From contig DEHW01000170.1 of assembly GCA_002352135.1 (NCBI GenBank), forward strand, positions 1 through 11,765: a stretch of DNA of 11,765 nucleotides, given 5' to 3'. How positions within the stretch are numbered: position 1 is the first letter of the stretch; every line of letters starts with the position of its first letter. The translations under genes and the position numbers were made by a program. Under the pieces are notes generated by a model. It did not search any database, was not told the DNA's origin, and was given only the letters and a program-made list of their open reading frames with translations. This document shows, piece by piece, positions 1-9,439 of the stretch. Source of the DNA: Lysobacterales bacterium UBA2790. GTDB taxonomy: Bacteria > Pseudomonadota > Gammaproteobacteria > Xanthomonadales > Xanthomonadaceae.

Positions 1-1961
<1,961 letters not shown>

Positions 1962-1968
1962 CAGAGCC

Positions 1969-3651
1969 TCAGCGGGTCGCGTCAACTCGCTGAAGAACGG
2001 CTTCGGCCATCTCGATGGCGCGGTCGAAGTTGCCCGCAAAACCGACGAAATTGGGATGCTTGCCGAAATCCATCCCGCGGAGAACCTCTCTCGGTTGGTC
2101 CTGCATGCCAGACAGAATGACCGCCGTCCCCTGCGCCTGACATCGATCCAGAAAATTCTCAAGCGACGTCACGCCAGAAGCATCAATCAGTGGCACCTGC
2201 CCCATCCGCAGAATGAACACCCGCGGCGCTTCACGTTGTTGATCGAGCACAGCATCCAGTCGATTGGCGACCGCGAAGAACAACGGGCCGTAAAAGCGAT
2301 ACGCATCGGTGTGAGGCGGCAATTTGGCACGTTGATCAGGATCGTCGCCCGACTCATCACCGCCCTGCACCGGAAGGTCGACGTGACTCTGGATGGCCAC
2401 CACTTCGCTCATGCGATGCATGAAGAGGAATGCAGCCAAAACGATCCCTGCTTCAATGGCGACTGTCAGGTCAAAGGCTACGGTCAGGATGAAGGTCATC
2501 AGTAGGACTACACGGTCACCGATCGGTCCGCGCATCAAATGGCGGAATCGATGAATCTCGCTCATATTCCAAGCCACCATCAGCAATACGGCCGCGAGGG
2601 CAGGCAGCGGGACGTATCGCATCAGCGGTGCCAAGAGCAGCATGAAAGCCAACAGAATCAACGCATGCAACATGCCGGCAACCGGTGTTCTGGCACCTGC
2701 GCGAATGTTCGTCGCCGTGCGGGCCAGCGCACCGGTCGCAGGGAGCCCGCCGATCAGCGCGGACGCCGTATTGGCAACGCCCTGCGCTATCAACTCCGCA
2801 TTGGAACGATGTCGACCACCCGTCATCCCATCGGCCACGACCGCCGATAGCAGGGATTCAACGCCCGCCAGAAATGCGATGGTCAGCGCCGAAGGCAACA
2901 GCTCGGCTGTGCGTTCGAAGGGAATCTCCGGAAACGCCAGTGCAGGCAGGGCCGAAGGCAAATCGCCAAACGTGCTGCCGATGGTCGCAACGGGAAGCCA
3001 CAGCCCCAACAATCCACCCACAACCACCACCATGAGCAGGGACGGCCACGCAGGTCGATAGCGTTTCAGCAACACAATCAGCACGAGCCCTAGCAAGGTC
3101 AGGATTGCTGCCCAGGGATTTGTCGCACTCGCATGTTCTGCATAAGTCCGCCAGCGGTCGACAAACTCAGCCGGCACCTGAGCGATGGGTAGGCCCAGGG
3201 CATCCTTGATTTGACTGCTGAAGATTGAGACTGCAATGCCTGCAGTGAAACCCGTGATCACTGGCTGCGGCATGTAGCGCATGAGCGCGCCGACGCGCAA
3301 CATCCCCGCTGCAATCAGAATCAAGCCAGCCAGCAGGGTGCATAGAATCAAACCCTCGTAACCGAATCGCTGGATGACACTGAAAACGACCGGAATGAAG
3401 GCAGCTGTTGGGCCACCGATCTGTACGCGAGAACCGCCAAGCGCGGAAATCAGAAAGCCCGCCACGATGGCGGTGTGCAGTCCCTTTTCCGGTGTGGTTC
3501 CCGACGCAATAGCCAATGCCATTGCCAAGGGAAGTGCCACCACGGCGACGGTCAGGCCTGCGATCAAGTCGGCGCGAAACTCCGTCTGGCCATAGCCATG
3601 GCGAAGCACACTGAACAGCTTTGGCGTGAATTCGCGCAGAGCCGGAGACAT
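1969..3651 (-). CDS. SulP (SLC26) family anion transporter with C-terminal STAS domain
   Basis: This 560-residue inner-membrane protein belongs to the SulP/SLC26 family, whose members move sulfate, bicarbonate, C4-dicarboxylates or other anions. The transporter core is about residues 25-415, with many hydrophobic segments and the family motifs GGSRVQIGGPTAAF (72-85), GVESLLSAVVADGMTGGRHRSN (263-284) and GGLPATGALARTATNIRAG (301-319). A hydrophilic linker (about 421-448, rich in Asp and Gln) leads to a cytoplasmic STAS domain (about 449-555) with the LIDASGV motif around S492, the position phosphorylated in anti-sigma-factor antagonist relatives. The length matches E. coli DauA (YchM, 559 residues), but substrate cannot be read from sequence; no amtB, carbonic anhydrase or sulfate-assimilation gene adjoins it. 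It starts 6 bases after the stop of the lipoprotein gene, so the two probably form one transcript. Its 3' end converges on glnK. Confidence 0.93.
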   Translation of the reverse strand: MSPALREFTPKLFSVLRHGYGQTEFRADLIAGLTVAVVALPLAMALAIASGTTPEKGLHTAIVAGFLISALGGSRVQIGGPTAAFIPVVFSVIQRFGYEGLILCTLLAGLILIAAGMLRVGALMRYMPQPVITGFTAGIAVSIFSSQIKDALGLPIAQVPAEFVDRWRTYAEHASATNPWAAILTLLGLVLIVLLKRYRPAWPSLLMVVVVGGLLGLWLPVATIGSTFGDLPSALPALAFPEIPFERTAELLPSALTIAFLAGVESLLSAVVADGMTGGRHRSNAELIAQGVANTASALIGGLPATGALARTATNIRAGARTPVAGMLHALILLAFMLLLAPLMRYVPLPALAAVLLMVAWNMSEIHRFRHLMRGPIGDRVVLLMTFILTVAFDLTVAIEAGIVLAAFLFMHRMSEVVAIQSHVDLPVQGGDESGDDPDQRAKLPPHTDAYRFYGPLFFAVANRLDAVLDQQREAPRVFILRMGQVPLIDASGVTSLENFLDRCQAQGTAVILSGMQDQPREVLRGMDFGKHPNFVGFAGNFDRAIEMAEAVLQRVDATR

Positions 3652-3657
3652 GTCAGA

Positions 3658-4074
3658 TCAGGGGGTCGCATCTAGAGGATAGATGCCTGAGCGCAGCCAC
3701 CATCGGCCACTGGTGGCATCCCAACGCCAAACTTGCCGATCCAACACAACACGCTCGGTCTGCGTGTGCCGATTGACCAAGCGGATCTCGACCAACTGCG
3801 CCAACTCGTTCTCGCCCAATGGCTCACCGCCCTTGACGTTATAGCCAGCGACCTGCCATTGCGCATAGCGACTTCGTTCGACCGCAGGCAAGGGGTGCGA
3901 GCGACGCCACTCGGGGTCGATGAACTCCAGCGCGACATCGATCGGCTCCCAGCGCACCGCGCTGGCGTATCGGAACAGGGTGGTATCGAGCGCCTGCTTC
4001 TGCGAACCGGTACTGGCGCAGGCAGCGAGCAACATCGCAAGGATAGCGGCGAAGAAAAGTCGAGTTCTGTTCAT
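3658..4074 (-). CDS. Small predicted outer-membrane lipoprotein of unknown function
   Basis: The 138-residue product has a lipoprotein signal: MNRTR, a hydrophobic run, then the lipobox LAAC with Cys19 as the lipidated residue. Ala20 at position +2 (not Asp) suggests transfer to the outer membrane by Lol. The mature part is about 120 residues, soluble and rich in Trp and Arg, ending in a likely beta-hairpin (VWRWDATSGRWWLRSG). That W/R-rich strand pattern recalls small NTF2-like or cystatin-like folds, but I cannot assign a family. No cysteines remain after Cys19. It is the first gene of a probable two-gene unit with the SulP transporter (6-base gap), so a linked role is possible but unproven. 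The Shine-Dalgarno match before the ATG is poor; the start is supported by the signal sequence beginning there. The promoter should lie in the 183-base gap shared with the divergent nuclease gene. Confidence 0.85.
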   Translation of the reverse strand: MNRTRLFFAAILAMLLAACASTGSQKQALDTTLFRYASAVRWEPIDVALEFIDPEWRRSHPLPAVERSRYAQWQVAGYNVKGGEPLGENELAQLVEIRLVNRHTQTERVVLDRQVWRWDATSGRWWLRSGIYPLDATP

Positions 4075-4200
4075 GCCCGCATGATGCGCCGAAGTGTTTT
4101 GTACAGGGAAGAGGACAATCGTATGTCGTGAGTCTGTCGCATCGCGCTGCTATTCTTGGCGTTTTCCGTGGCAGTACAGGGTGTCTGCTACGGGTGTTGC

Positions 4201-4238
4201 GATGAGGTAGGGAGGCTGGATCGCCTCATCTCCTCATC
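4201..4238 (+). promoter_or_regulatory. Repeated stem elements in the nuclease leader
   Basis: GATGAGG (4201-4207) can pair with either of two direct copies of CCTCATC (4224-4230 and 4232-4238). A small inner stem GAGGC/GCCTC (4212-4216 with 4223-4227, 6-base loop) is compatible with pairing to the second copy but not the first. The element ends 9 bases before the GGGGA ribosome site (4248-4252) of the nuclease gene. It could be an mRNA leader fold or a repeated binding site. The remainder of the 4075-4257 gap holds only weak promoter-like matches, for example TATTCT at 4151-4156. Confidence 0.3.
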
Positions 4239-4257
4239 CTTTGTCTTGGGGAATCAC

Positions 4258-6423
4258 ATGTCACTCGTCAGACTCGGCGCGGCTACGCTGTGCTTTGCTT
4301 TTTCCTTGTCCGCGCAGGCGCAGTTCATTGCCCTGGATGGTTCGGGCAATCCTGAGAACTTCGATACGCTGACCAATAGCGGAACCGGCTCCAACCTGCC
4401 GAATGGCTGGTACTTCAACGAAACCAGCGCTTCGCATCCCACGACCTATGCGGCTGACGATGGCACAGCGATCTCGGGTGATGTCTATTCCTACGGAAGC
4501 AGCGGCAGCGCTGAACGCGCATTCGGCAGCATCCGTTCCGGCAGCAACGCACCGACCATTGGTGCCCGCATCCAGAACACCAGCGGCAGCGCCTTCGCCG
4601 ATCTCCCCTTGCAATACATCGGCGAGCAATGGCGACTGGGTACAGCCGGTCGCGCGGATCGATTGGATTTCCAATACAGCTTGAATGCCACCAGTCTGAC
4701 CGACGCAGGTGCCACGTGGGTCGACGTCGATGCGCTGGACTTCAATGCACCGATCAGTGCGGGCACGGTGGGTCCCATCGACGGCAACGCCAGTCCCAAT
4801 CGCGTGGCGATCAACGGCACGCTCAACGGGATCAACCTTGCCCACGGTGCCACGCTGTGGATCCGCTGGGTGGACTTCAACGCGACGAGCAACGATGACG
4901 GTCTCGCCATCGACGACCTGAGTTTCGGCACGCCGGTCGACCTGCCGCCAGCACTGCTCGGCACTGCGCCGCTCGACGATGCCATGAACGTGCCGGTGGA
5001 ACAGGTCGTGCGGCTGACTTTCAGCGAAGCGGTCGACATTGCCGAAGGCGCCCTCAGTTTTGTCTGTGATGGGCAAGTGGTGGCACATTCACGCTCTGCA
5101 GGTCCGGTCGAATATCTGCTGACACCCACGAGTGTGCTGCCCTTCAGCGCTGACTGCGAGGTCAACATCGCCGCCGCGGCAGTCACCGACCGTGACGGCG
5201 ACATCGACAGCTTGTCCGAAGCTGTCGCATTGAACTTTTCGACGACTGCTGACCTGCCGCCGAGCGTGCTTTCCACTTCGCCAGCCGATGGTGCGCAGAG
5301 CGTGCCCGCGGTAGGCAGTATCGAAGTTCGATTCAGCGAGACCGTCGCCCTGGCAAGCGGGGCGTTCAGCCTGTCTTGCGCTGAAAGCGGCAATGTCGCG
5401 CTCAGCTTTCCGTTGTCCGGCACGGTGATCAGCGCCACTCCCGCCGTGCCGCTGAGCAATGGCGAACAATGCAGCTTCACCGTTCACGCCTCGCAGGTCA
5501 CCGATGCCAGCCTGCAAACCATGCTTGCGGACCTCAGCATCAGTTTTCATGTTTCGGCCGGGGCCAGCGGCTACTACGCCCAGGTCAATAGCAGTAGCGC
5601 ACCACAGCTGCGGTGTTCCCTGCACGAGATCATCGACGACCACACCGTACGCCCCTACGAATGGGTGGTGCTGGAAGAAGCCGATGCCGCGCCGGATGAT
5701 GTGTGTGCCGCCGGCGCTACCAGCGGACAGAACTACATTCTGGATATCTACCGTAACCGTTGCTACGCCAAGCCGAGCCAGCGCTCGGGCGCCACTGGGC
5801 CGAACAATTACAACCGCGAGCACACCTGGCCCAAGTCGCTTGGCTTCCCGAGCGAATCCAGCCCGCCACACACCGACACCCACATGCTTCACCTCTCGGC
5901 CTCGGACTACAACTCGGATCGTGGCAACAAGCCCTTCGACAACTGCACCAGCGGCTGCACCGCGCTGCCGACGGACAGCAATGACGGGCGCAGCGGTACC
6001 AACTACGTGGCCGGATCAGACGGCAGCAGCGGCACGTTTGAAGTCTGGGACGGCATGAAGGGCAACATGGCGCGCGCCGTGTTCTACCTGGCCATTCGCT
6101 ATGAAGGGGATGCACACAGCAATGGCACGCCGGAGCCCGACCTGGAACTCACCGACAACCGCGCCTGGATGACGTCAGCAGGTAACGGCGGCAAGTTCTA
6201 CATGGGCGTCCTGACGACCCTACTGGAATGGCATGCACTCGATCCGGTCGATGCGCGCGAATTGGAGCGCAACGAAGTCGTGTTCGGCATCCAAGGCAAC
6301 CGCAATCCGTTTGTCGATCACCCGGAATGGGCCACGGCCGAGCTGTTCAATTCAACACAGCCAGCCACCTGCGAGTTGAACAACAGCCTGCCGCCCGAGG
6401 TGTTCCAGAACGGCTTCGAGTAA
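4258..6423 (+). CDS. Secreted multidomain endonuclease I (EndA/NucM-like) with Ig-like repeats and FQNGFE tail
   Basis: The 721-residue product is a predicted extracellular or periplasmic DNA/RNA endonuclease. The start at 4258 was chosen over an in-frame ATG at 4156 because it follows GGGGA by 5 bases and begins a clean Sec signal peptide (MSLVRLGAATLCFAFSLSAQA, cut near residue 21). Residues about 22-229 form a beta-rich region of the type seen in front of secreted enzymes (key pieces GEQWRLG, DRLDFQYSL, LWIRWVDF, DDGLAIDDLSF). Two Big_5-like Ig repeats follow (about 230-333 and 334-436), each opening PP...P.D...VP and containing FSE.V and a Cys. The nuclease domain covers about 439-699: NREHTWPKS with Glu521 and catalytic His522, HTDTHMLHL, YNSDRGN with likely Mg ligand Asn552, ARAVFYLAIRYEG, LLEWH..DPVDARE, and FGIQGNRNPFVDHPEW. 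The last 22 residues hold one Cys (C705) and end in FQNGFE without a membrane helix. Nutritional DNA breakdown is a plausible role. Nuclease family certain; N-terminal domain names less so. Confidence 0.93.
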   Translation: MSLVRLGAATLCFAFSLSAQAQFIALDGSGNPENFDTLTNSGTGSNLPNGWYFNETSASHPTTYAADDGTAISGDVYSYGSSGSAERAFGSIRSGSNAPTIGARIQNTSGSAFADLPLQYIGEQWRLGTAGRADRLDFQYSLNATSLTDAGATWVDVDALDFNAPISAGTVGPIDGNASPNRVAINGTLNGINLAHGATLWIRWVDFNATSNDDGLAIDDLSFGTPVDLPPALLGTAPLDDAMNVPVEQVVRLTFSEAVDIAEGALSFVCDGQVVAHSRSAGPVEYLLTPTSVLPFSADCEVNIAAAAVTDRDGDIDSLSEAVALNFSTTADLPPSVLSTSPADGAQSVPAVGSIEVRFSETVALASGAFSLSCAESGNVALSFPLSGTVISATPAVPLSNGEQCSFTVHASQVTDASLQTMLADLSISFHVSAGASGYYAQVNSSSAPQLRCSLHEIIDDHTVRPYEWVVLEEADAAPDDVCAAGATSGQNYILDIYRNRCYAKPSQRSGATGPNNYNREHTWPKSLGFPSESSPPHTDTHMLHLSASDYNSDRGNKPFDNCTSGCTALPTDSNDGRSGTNYVAGSDGSSGTFEVWDGMKGNMARAVFYLAIRYEGDAHSNGTPEPDLELTDNRAWMTSAGNGGKFYMGVLTTLLEWHALDPVDARELERNEVVFGIQGNRNPFVDHPEWATAELFNSTQPATCELNNSLPPEVFQNGFE

Positions 6424-6430
6424 TGCGTTC

Positions 6431-6463
6431 GTGATGGCTGGGCGGCATTCGCTCGGCCATCAC
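6431..6463 (+). terminator. Hairpin after the nuclease gene (probable transcription terminator)
   Basis: Seven bases after the nuclease stop, GTGATGGC (6431-6438) and GCCATCAC (6456-6463) pair perfectly. Pairing continues inward with G-U wobbles (T6439-G6455, G6441-T6453) down to a GCATT loop at 6445-6449, giving a stem of about 14 pairs. Only short T runs follow (TT, then TTT at 6471-6473), so it is not a textbook intrinsic terminator. Position and strength favour termination or 3'-end protection of the nuclease mRNA. Confidence 0.6.
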
Positions 6464-6472
6464 TTCGGCATT

Positions 6473-6481
6473 TGCTAAAGT
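6473..6481 (+). promoter_or_regulatory. Possible extended -10 promoter for dsbD
   Basis: TGCTAAAGT fits an extended -10 (TGn followed by a TATAAT-like hexamer, 4 of 6 matches) in the gap between the nuclease hairpin and dsbD. The -35 position falls inside the hairpin and shows no match. It would give a leader of about 90 bases. This is a weak pattern match only; nothing else recognisable is in 6464-6578. Confidence 0.2.
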
Positions 6482-6578
6482 TGGAGAGAGGTCTCAACCA
6501 CAGATCTGCGAACCAACGCCGCCCGACAGGGTCTGCTCGCGTTCTGCTGGCTGATCGCCCCCTTCCACGGACTGATCC

Positions 6579-8786
6579 ATGAAACCTGTCTTGCGTTGTT
6601 TGTTGTTGCTCCTGGTCACGTTGGCGTCGCCGATTCAAGCGTTGGATGAGTCGGATCTGTTGCCCATCGACGAGGCCTTCCAGGTCAATGCCCAGGCATT
6701 GGATACGCAGTCGGTGGAGATTCACTGGCAGATCGCCGAGGGCTATTACCTGTATCGGCACCGGATCAGTGTGCTGGTCGATGGCGAGGGCGTCGCTGGC
6801 GAGCTGAGTCTGCCGCAGGGCGAAGCCAAACATGACGAGTTTTTTGGCGATGTGGAGACCTATCGCGACAGTCTGACTGCACGTCTGGATGGCGCCATAG
6901 GCGATGCAAAGGGGCAATTGCGACTGAAGGTGCGCTATCAGGGTTGCGCTGATGTCGGCATCTGCTACCCGCCGCATCAGACGATTCTCGAAGTCAGCCT
7001 GCCACAGACGGCCGCGAATGACGCGTTGCAAGGATTGCCGCCTTCACCGATGACACCTGCGGGACTGCCGTTCCTGCCCTCACCACAGCCGGTTGCGCCG
7101 CTGTTTGGCGAGTCCGCGAGCCAGGTCGACGCGGCACCCTTGCCCGAAGAACAGGCCTTCAAGTTTGAAGCCATCGCGGTTGCGGCGGACGAGCTGCTGA
7201 TGCGCTTCACGCCGACCAAGGGCTACTACCTGTATCAGGACCGCTCTTCCTTCCGTGTACTGGAAGACGATGTCCAAGCAGGCAGTCCGCAGTGGCCGCA
7301 AGGCAAGACGCATCTTGACGAGCATTTCGGCGAAGTCATCGTGTATTTCGACGAAGTCGAAGTGCCGTTGCGCCTGATGCGAAGCGAGGGCGCGGCCCGG
7401 CGCATCCGCCTGCAAGCCAGCTTCCAGGGGTGTCAGACCGACGGCATCTGCTATCCGCCGATGACCCGCACGCTGGACGTTGATCTTCCCGCCGGTGCAG
7501 TGCGCGAGTTGCCACCCCTGAGCGGCAGCACCACCAGCAAATCGACCGCGGCACTGGATCTCGGCGGTTGGCTGCTCGCCCTGCTGGGGGCTTTTGTGGG
7601 CGGCATCGTGCTCAATCTGATGCCCTGCGTGTTGCCGGTGCTGTCCTTCAAGGCGATTGGTCTGGCCAAGAGTGGCGAAAGCCATGCCAAAGCCCGCGCG
7701 CACGCGCTCTGGTATACGGCTGGCGTGCTGGCGAGTTTCATTGGCGTGGGCTTGCTGGCGATTGGTTTGCGGGCTGCCGGTCAGGCATTGGGCTGGGGCT
7801 TCCAGTTGCAGCAACCCCTGTTCGTCGCCGCGGTGGTCTATGTGATGTTCGCAGTTGGTCTGAGCCTGTCCGGCGTGGTCAGTTTCGGTGCCGGTTTGGC
7901 GGGCAGTGGGCAATCGCTGACCCAGCGCAGCGGACCCTTGGGTGATTTCTTCACCGGCGTGCTCGCGGTTGTGGTCGCCAGTCCGTGCACGGCGCCGTTC
8001 ATGGGGCCTGCGCTTGCGCTCGCGTTTGCTTCGTCGTCGCTGACCGCGATGAGCATCTTCATTGCCTTGGGTCTGGGCCTGGCCCTGCCCTTCCTGCTGA
8101 TCGGTTTCGTCCCGGCCTTGGCGCAACGGCTGCCCAAGCCGGGCGCGTGGATGGATACGCTGAAGCAAATCCTCGCCTTCCCGATGTATCTGACCGCGAT
8201 CTGGTTGCTGTGGGTACTGATCAACCAGCGTGGCGCCGACGCAGGCGGTTTGGTGCTGATTGGCCTGACCACGCTGGCTGCGGGCTTGTGGTGGTGGGAG
8301 CGCCAACGCTACGGTGAATCGAGCGCGCAGAAGGTCGTCGCTTGGCTGCTGATCCTCGCCGCCTTGATTCCACTGTGGCAGGTCTGGCGTCTGCCCGCGT
8401 TGCAGGCGGCCCAGGCGCAGGCAGAGTCGCTGGCCGAAGTCTATTCCGCAGAACGACTCGCCGCGTTGCGAGCCGAGGGCAAACCCGTCTTCGTCAACAT
8501 GACCGCCGATTGGTGCGCCACCTGCAAACTCAACGAATCCCGCGTGCTGGCGCGCGATGCCTTTCAGCAGGCCATCAAGGACAGCGGTACGGTTTATCTC
8601 AAGGGTGACTGGACCAATGTCGATCCCGCCATCACGGCGTTTCTGGATGCCCACGGCGCCGTCGGCGTGCCGCTGTACGTGATGTTCCGACCGGGCGACG
8701 ACGAGGGCACGGTACTGCCCACCTTGCTGACCGAAAGCACGGTACTGGCGGCACTGCAGGCCTCCGTCCCAGCGGGCACACCATGA
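6579..8786 (+). CDS. dsbD: Protein-disulfide reductase DsbD with duplicated DsbD-alpha domain
   Basis: DsbD takes electrons from cytoplasmic thioredoxin across the inner membrane to periplasmic partners such as DsbC and CcmG. This 735-residue copy has a signal peptide (about 1-21) and then two DsbD-alpha domains instead of one. The first (about 27-142) has GYYLYRHRI and YQGCADVGICYPP with C123/C129; the second (about 187-304) has GYYLYQDRS and FQGCQTDGICYPP with C285/C291. A Pro-rich linker (about 143-186) joins them. The membrane domain (about 328-600) carries LMPCVLPVL (C350) and SPCTAPFMGPAL (C470), the known transmembrane redox pair. The C-terminal thioredoxin-like gamma domain has ADWCATCKLNES (C646/C649). 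E. coli DsbD is about 565 residues, so the extra alpha domain explains the length. ScsB proteins also have tandem Ig-fold N-terminal domains, so an ScsB-like label is an alternative. The stop overlaps the next ATG by 4 bases, implying translational coupling. The ribosome site is weak. Confidence 0.95.
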   Translation: MKPVLRCLLLLLVTLASPIQALDESDLLPIDEAFQVNAQALDTQSVEIHWQIAEGYYLYRHRISVLVDGEGVAGELSLPQGEAKHDEFFGDVETYRDSLTARLDGAIGDAKGQLRLKVRYQGCADVGICYPPHQTILEVSLPQTAANDALQGLPPSPMTPAGLPFLPSPQPVAPLFGESASQVDAAPLPEEQAFKFEAIAVAADELLMRFTPTKGYYLYQDRSSFRVLEDDVQAGSPQWPQGKTHLDEHFGEVIVYFDEVEVPLRLMRSEGAARRIRLQASFQGCQTDGICYPPMTRTLDVDLPAGAVRELPPLSGSTTSKSTAALDLGGWLLALLGAFVGGIVLNLMPCVLPVLSFKAIGLAKSGESHAKARAHALWYTAGVLASFIGVGLLAIGLRAAGQALGWGFQLQQPLFVAAVVYVMFAVGLSLSGVVSFGAGLAGSGQSLTQRSGPLGDFFTGVLAVVVASPCTAPFMGPALALAFASSSLTAMSIFIALGLGLALPFLLIGFVPALAQRLPKPGAWMDTLKQILAFPMYLTAIWLLWVLINQRGADAGGLVLIGLTTLAAGLWWWERQRYGESSAQKVVAWLLILAALIPLWQVWRLPALQAAQAQAESLAEVYSAERLAALRAEGKPVFVNMTADWCATCKLNESRVLARDAFQQAIKDSGTVYLKGDWTNVDPAITAFLDAHGAVGVPLYVMFRPGDDEGTVLPTLLTESTVLAALQASVPAGTP

Positions 8787-9334
8787 ACTGGAAAAGCGCG
8801 CTGCTGATCGTCGCGCTGGCTGCGGTCGGTGGGTTCGCAGGCATCTGGGTCGGCGGCATCGTGCATCAGCCGCAGGGCACGCCGCCACCGCCAGGCACGC
8901 CGATGCTGGCCGTGGGCGATATGGCAAGCGACTTCCAATTGGCGGACCTGCAGGGGCAGATGCAAACACTGGCGCAATGGCGCGGCAAGGCCATACTGCT
9001 GAATTTCTGGGCGACCTGGTGCCCGCCCTGCATCGAGGAAATGCCGCTGCTGGATGGAGCGCATGCGCCCGAAGGCGATGGCCTGATGGTGATTGGCGTG
9101 GCACTGGATGATGGTGCCGCCGTACAGCAGTTTCTTGCCAAAAACCCGGTCAGCTACCCGATTCTGTTGGCAGGTGATACCGCCGAGGCGGATCTGTCGA
9201 CGCGGTTCGGCAACTCGAAATCCGTACTGCCCTACTCGGTTCTGATTGGGCGAGATGGGCGAGTTCTGGCGCAGAAATTTGGCCTCATCCGGCCTCATGA
9301 CCTGGAAGCGTGGCAGGCACTCAGCGCGCCGTGA
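8783..9334 (+). CDS. Membrane-anchored TlpA/ResA-like thioredoxin-family protein
   Basis: This 183-residue protein has an N-terminal hydrophobic anchor (about 5-27), a Pro-rich spacer (HQPQGTPPPPGTP) and a periplasmic thioredoxin-fold domain from about residue 42. The domain shows LLNFWATWCPPCIEEMP with active-site C80 and C83, the family's VIGVALDD strand, and the cis-proline at SVLPYS (P150). WCPPC is typical of TlpA, ResA and related reductases working in cytochrome c or copper-protein maturation. It overlaps dsbD by four bases (ATGA at 8783-8786), which strongly suggests that DsbD keeps its cysteines reduced; that link is inferred from context. The final substrate is unknown: no ccm, sco or cytochrome genes are in view. 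The uncleaved anchor is my reading; there is no lipobox. A weak GCGGG lies before the start, so translation probably depends on coupling to dsbD. Confidence 0.92.
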   Translation: MNWKSALLIVALAAVGGFAGIWVGGIVHQPQGTPPPPGTPMLAVGDMASDFQLADLQGQMQTLAQWRGKAILLNFWATWCPPCIEEMPLLDGAHAPEGDGLMVIGVALDDGAAVQQFLAKNPVSYPILLAGDTAEADLSTRFGNSKSVLPYSVLIGRDGRVLAQKFGLIRPHDLEAWQALSAP

Positions 9335-9380
9335 TTGGGGCTCCGGCGCTACGCCACGGTGTTTGCCCGCTGTTTGAACG

Positions 9381-9415
9381 TCGTGATGCCGCCAGCCAGG
9401 CAGGCAGCATCACGA
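9381..9415. terminator. Hairpin between convergent genes (possible bidirectional terminator)
   Basis: TCGTGATGC (9381-9389) and GCATCACGA (9407-9415) pair perfectly over 9 bases. After a C/A mismatch the stem adds three more pairs (GCC/GGC at 9391-9393 and 9403-9405). It sits in the 105-base gap between the end of the thioredoxin gene and the end of the small minus-strand gene, so it could serve both. Neither strand shows a T-run after it. The other bases of 9335-9439 show nothing I recognise. Confidence 0.5.
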
Positions 9416-9439
9416 GTCAGTGCAGCGTGAGGCGCAAGA

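Noticed and set aside
4099..4127. Sigma-70 promoter TTGTAC-N17-TATGTC before the nuclease
   Set aside because: Spacing is ideal but each box matches only 3 of 6 positions, no better than chance in a gap of this size.
4156..4257. Longer N-terminus for the nuclease starting at 4156
   Set aside because: The extra 34 residues would bury the signal peptide, contain three Cys in a short stretch, and have no ribosome site; the ATG at 4258 has GGGGA in front and a proper signal sequence.
6482..6578. A short coding stretch before dsbD with a hydrophobic translation (GLLAFCWLIAPFHGLIH)
   Set aside because: It has no start codon with a ribosome site and runs into dsbD out of frame; in the dsbD frame a TGA lies at 6573-6575. 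Chance is the simplest explanation.
7080..9104. A minus-strand open frame of 674 codons opposite dsbD and the thioredoxin gene
   Set aside because: It lies antisense to genes with unmistakable motifs, its translation is low-complexity and rich in Arg, Gln and His, and it shows no domain. GC-rich genes often leave such open frames on the opposite strand.
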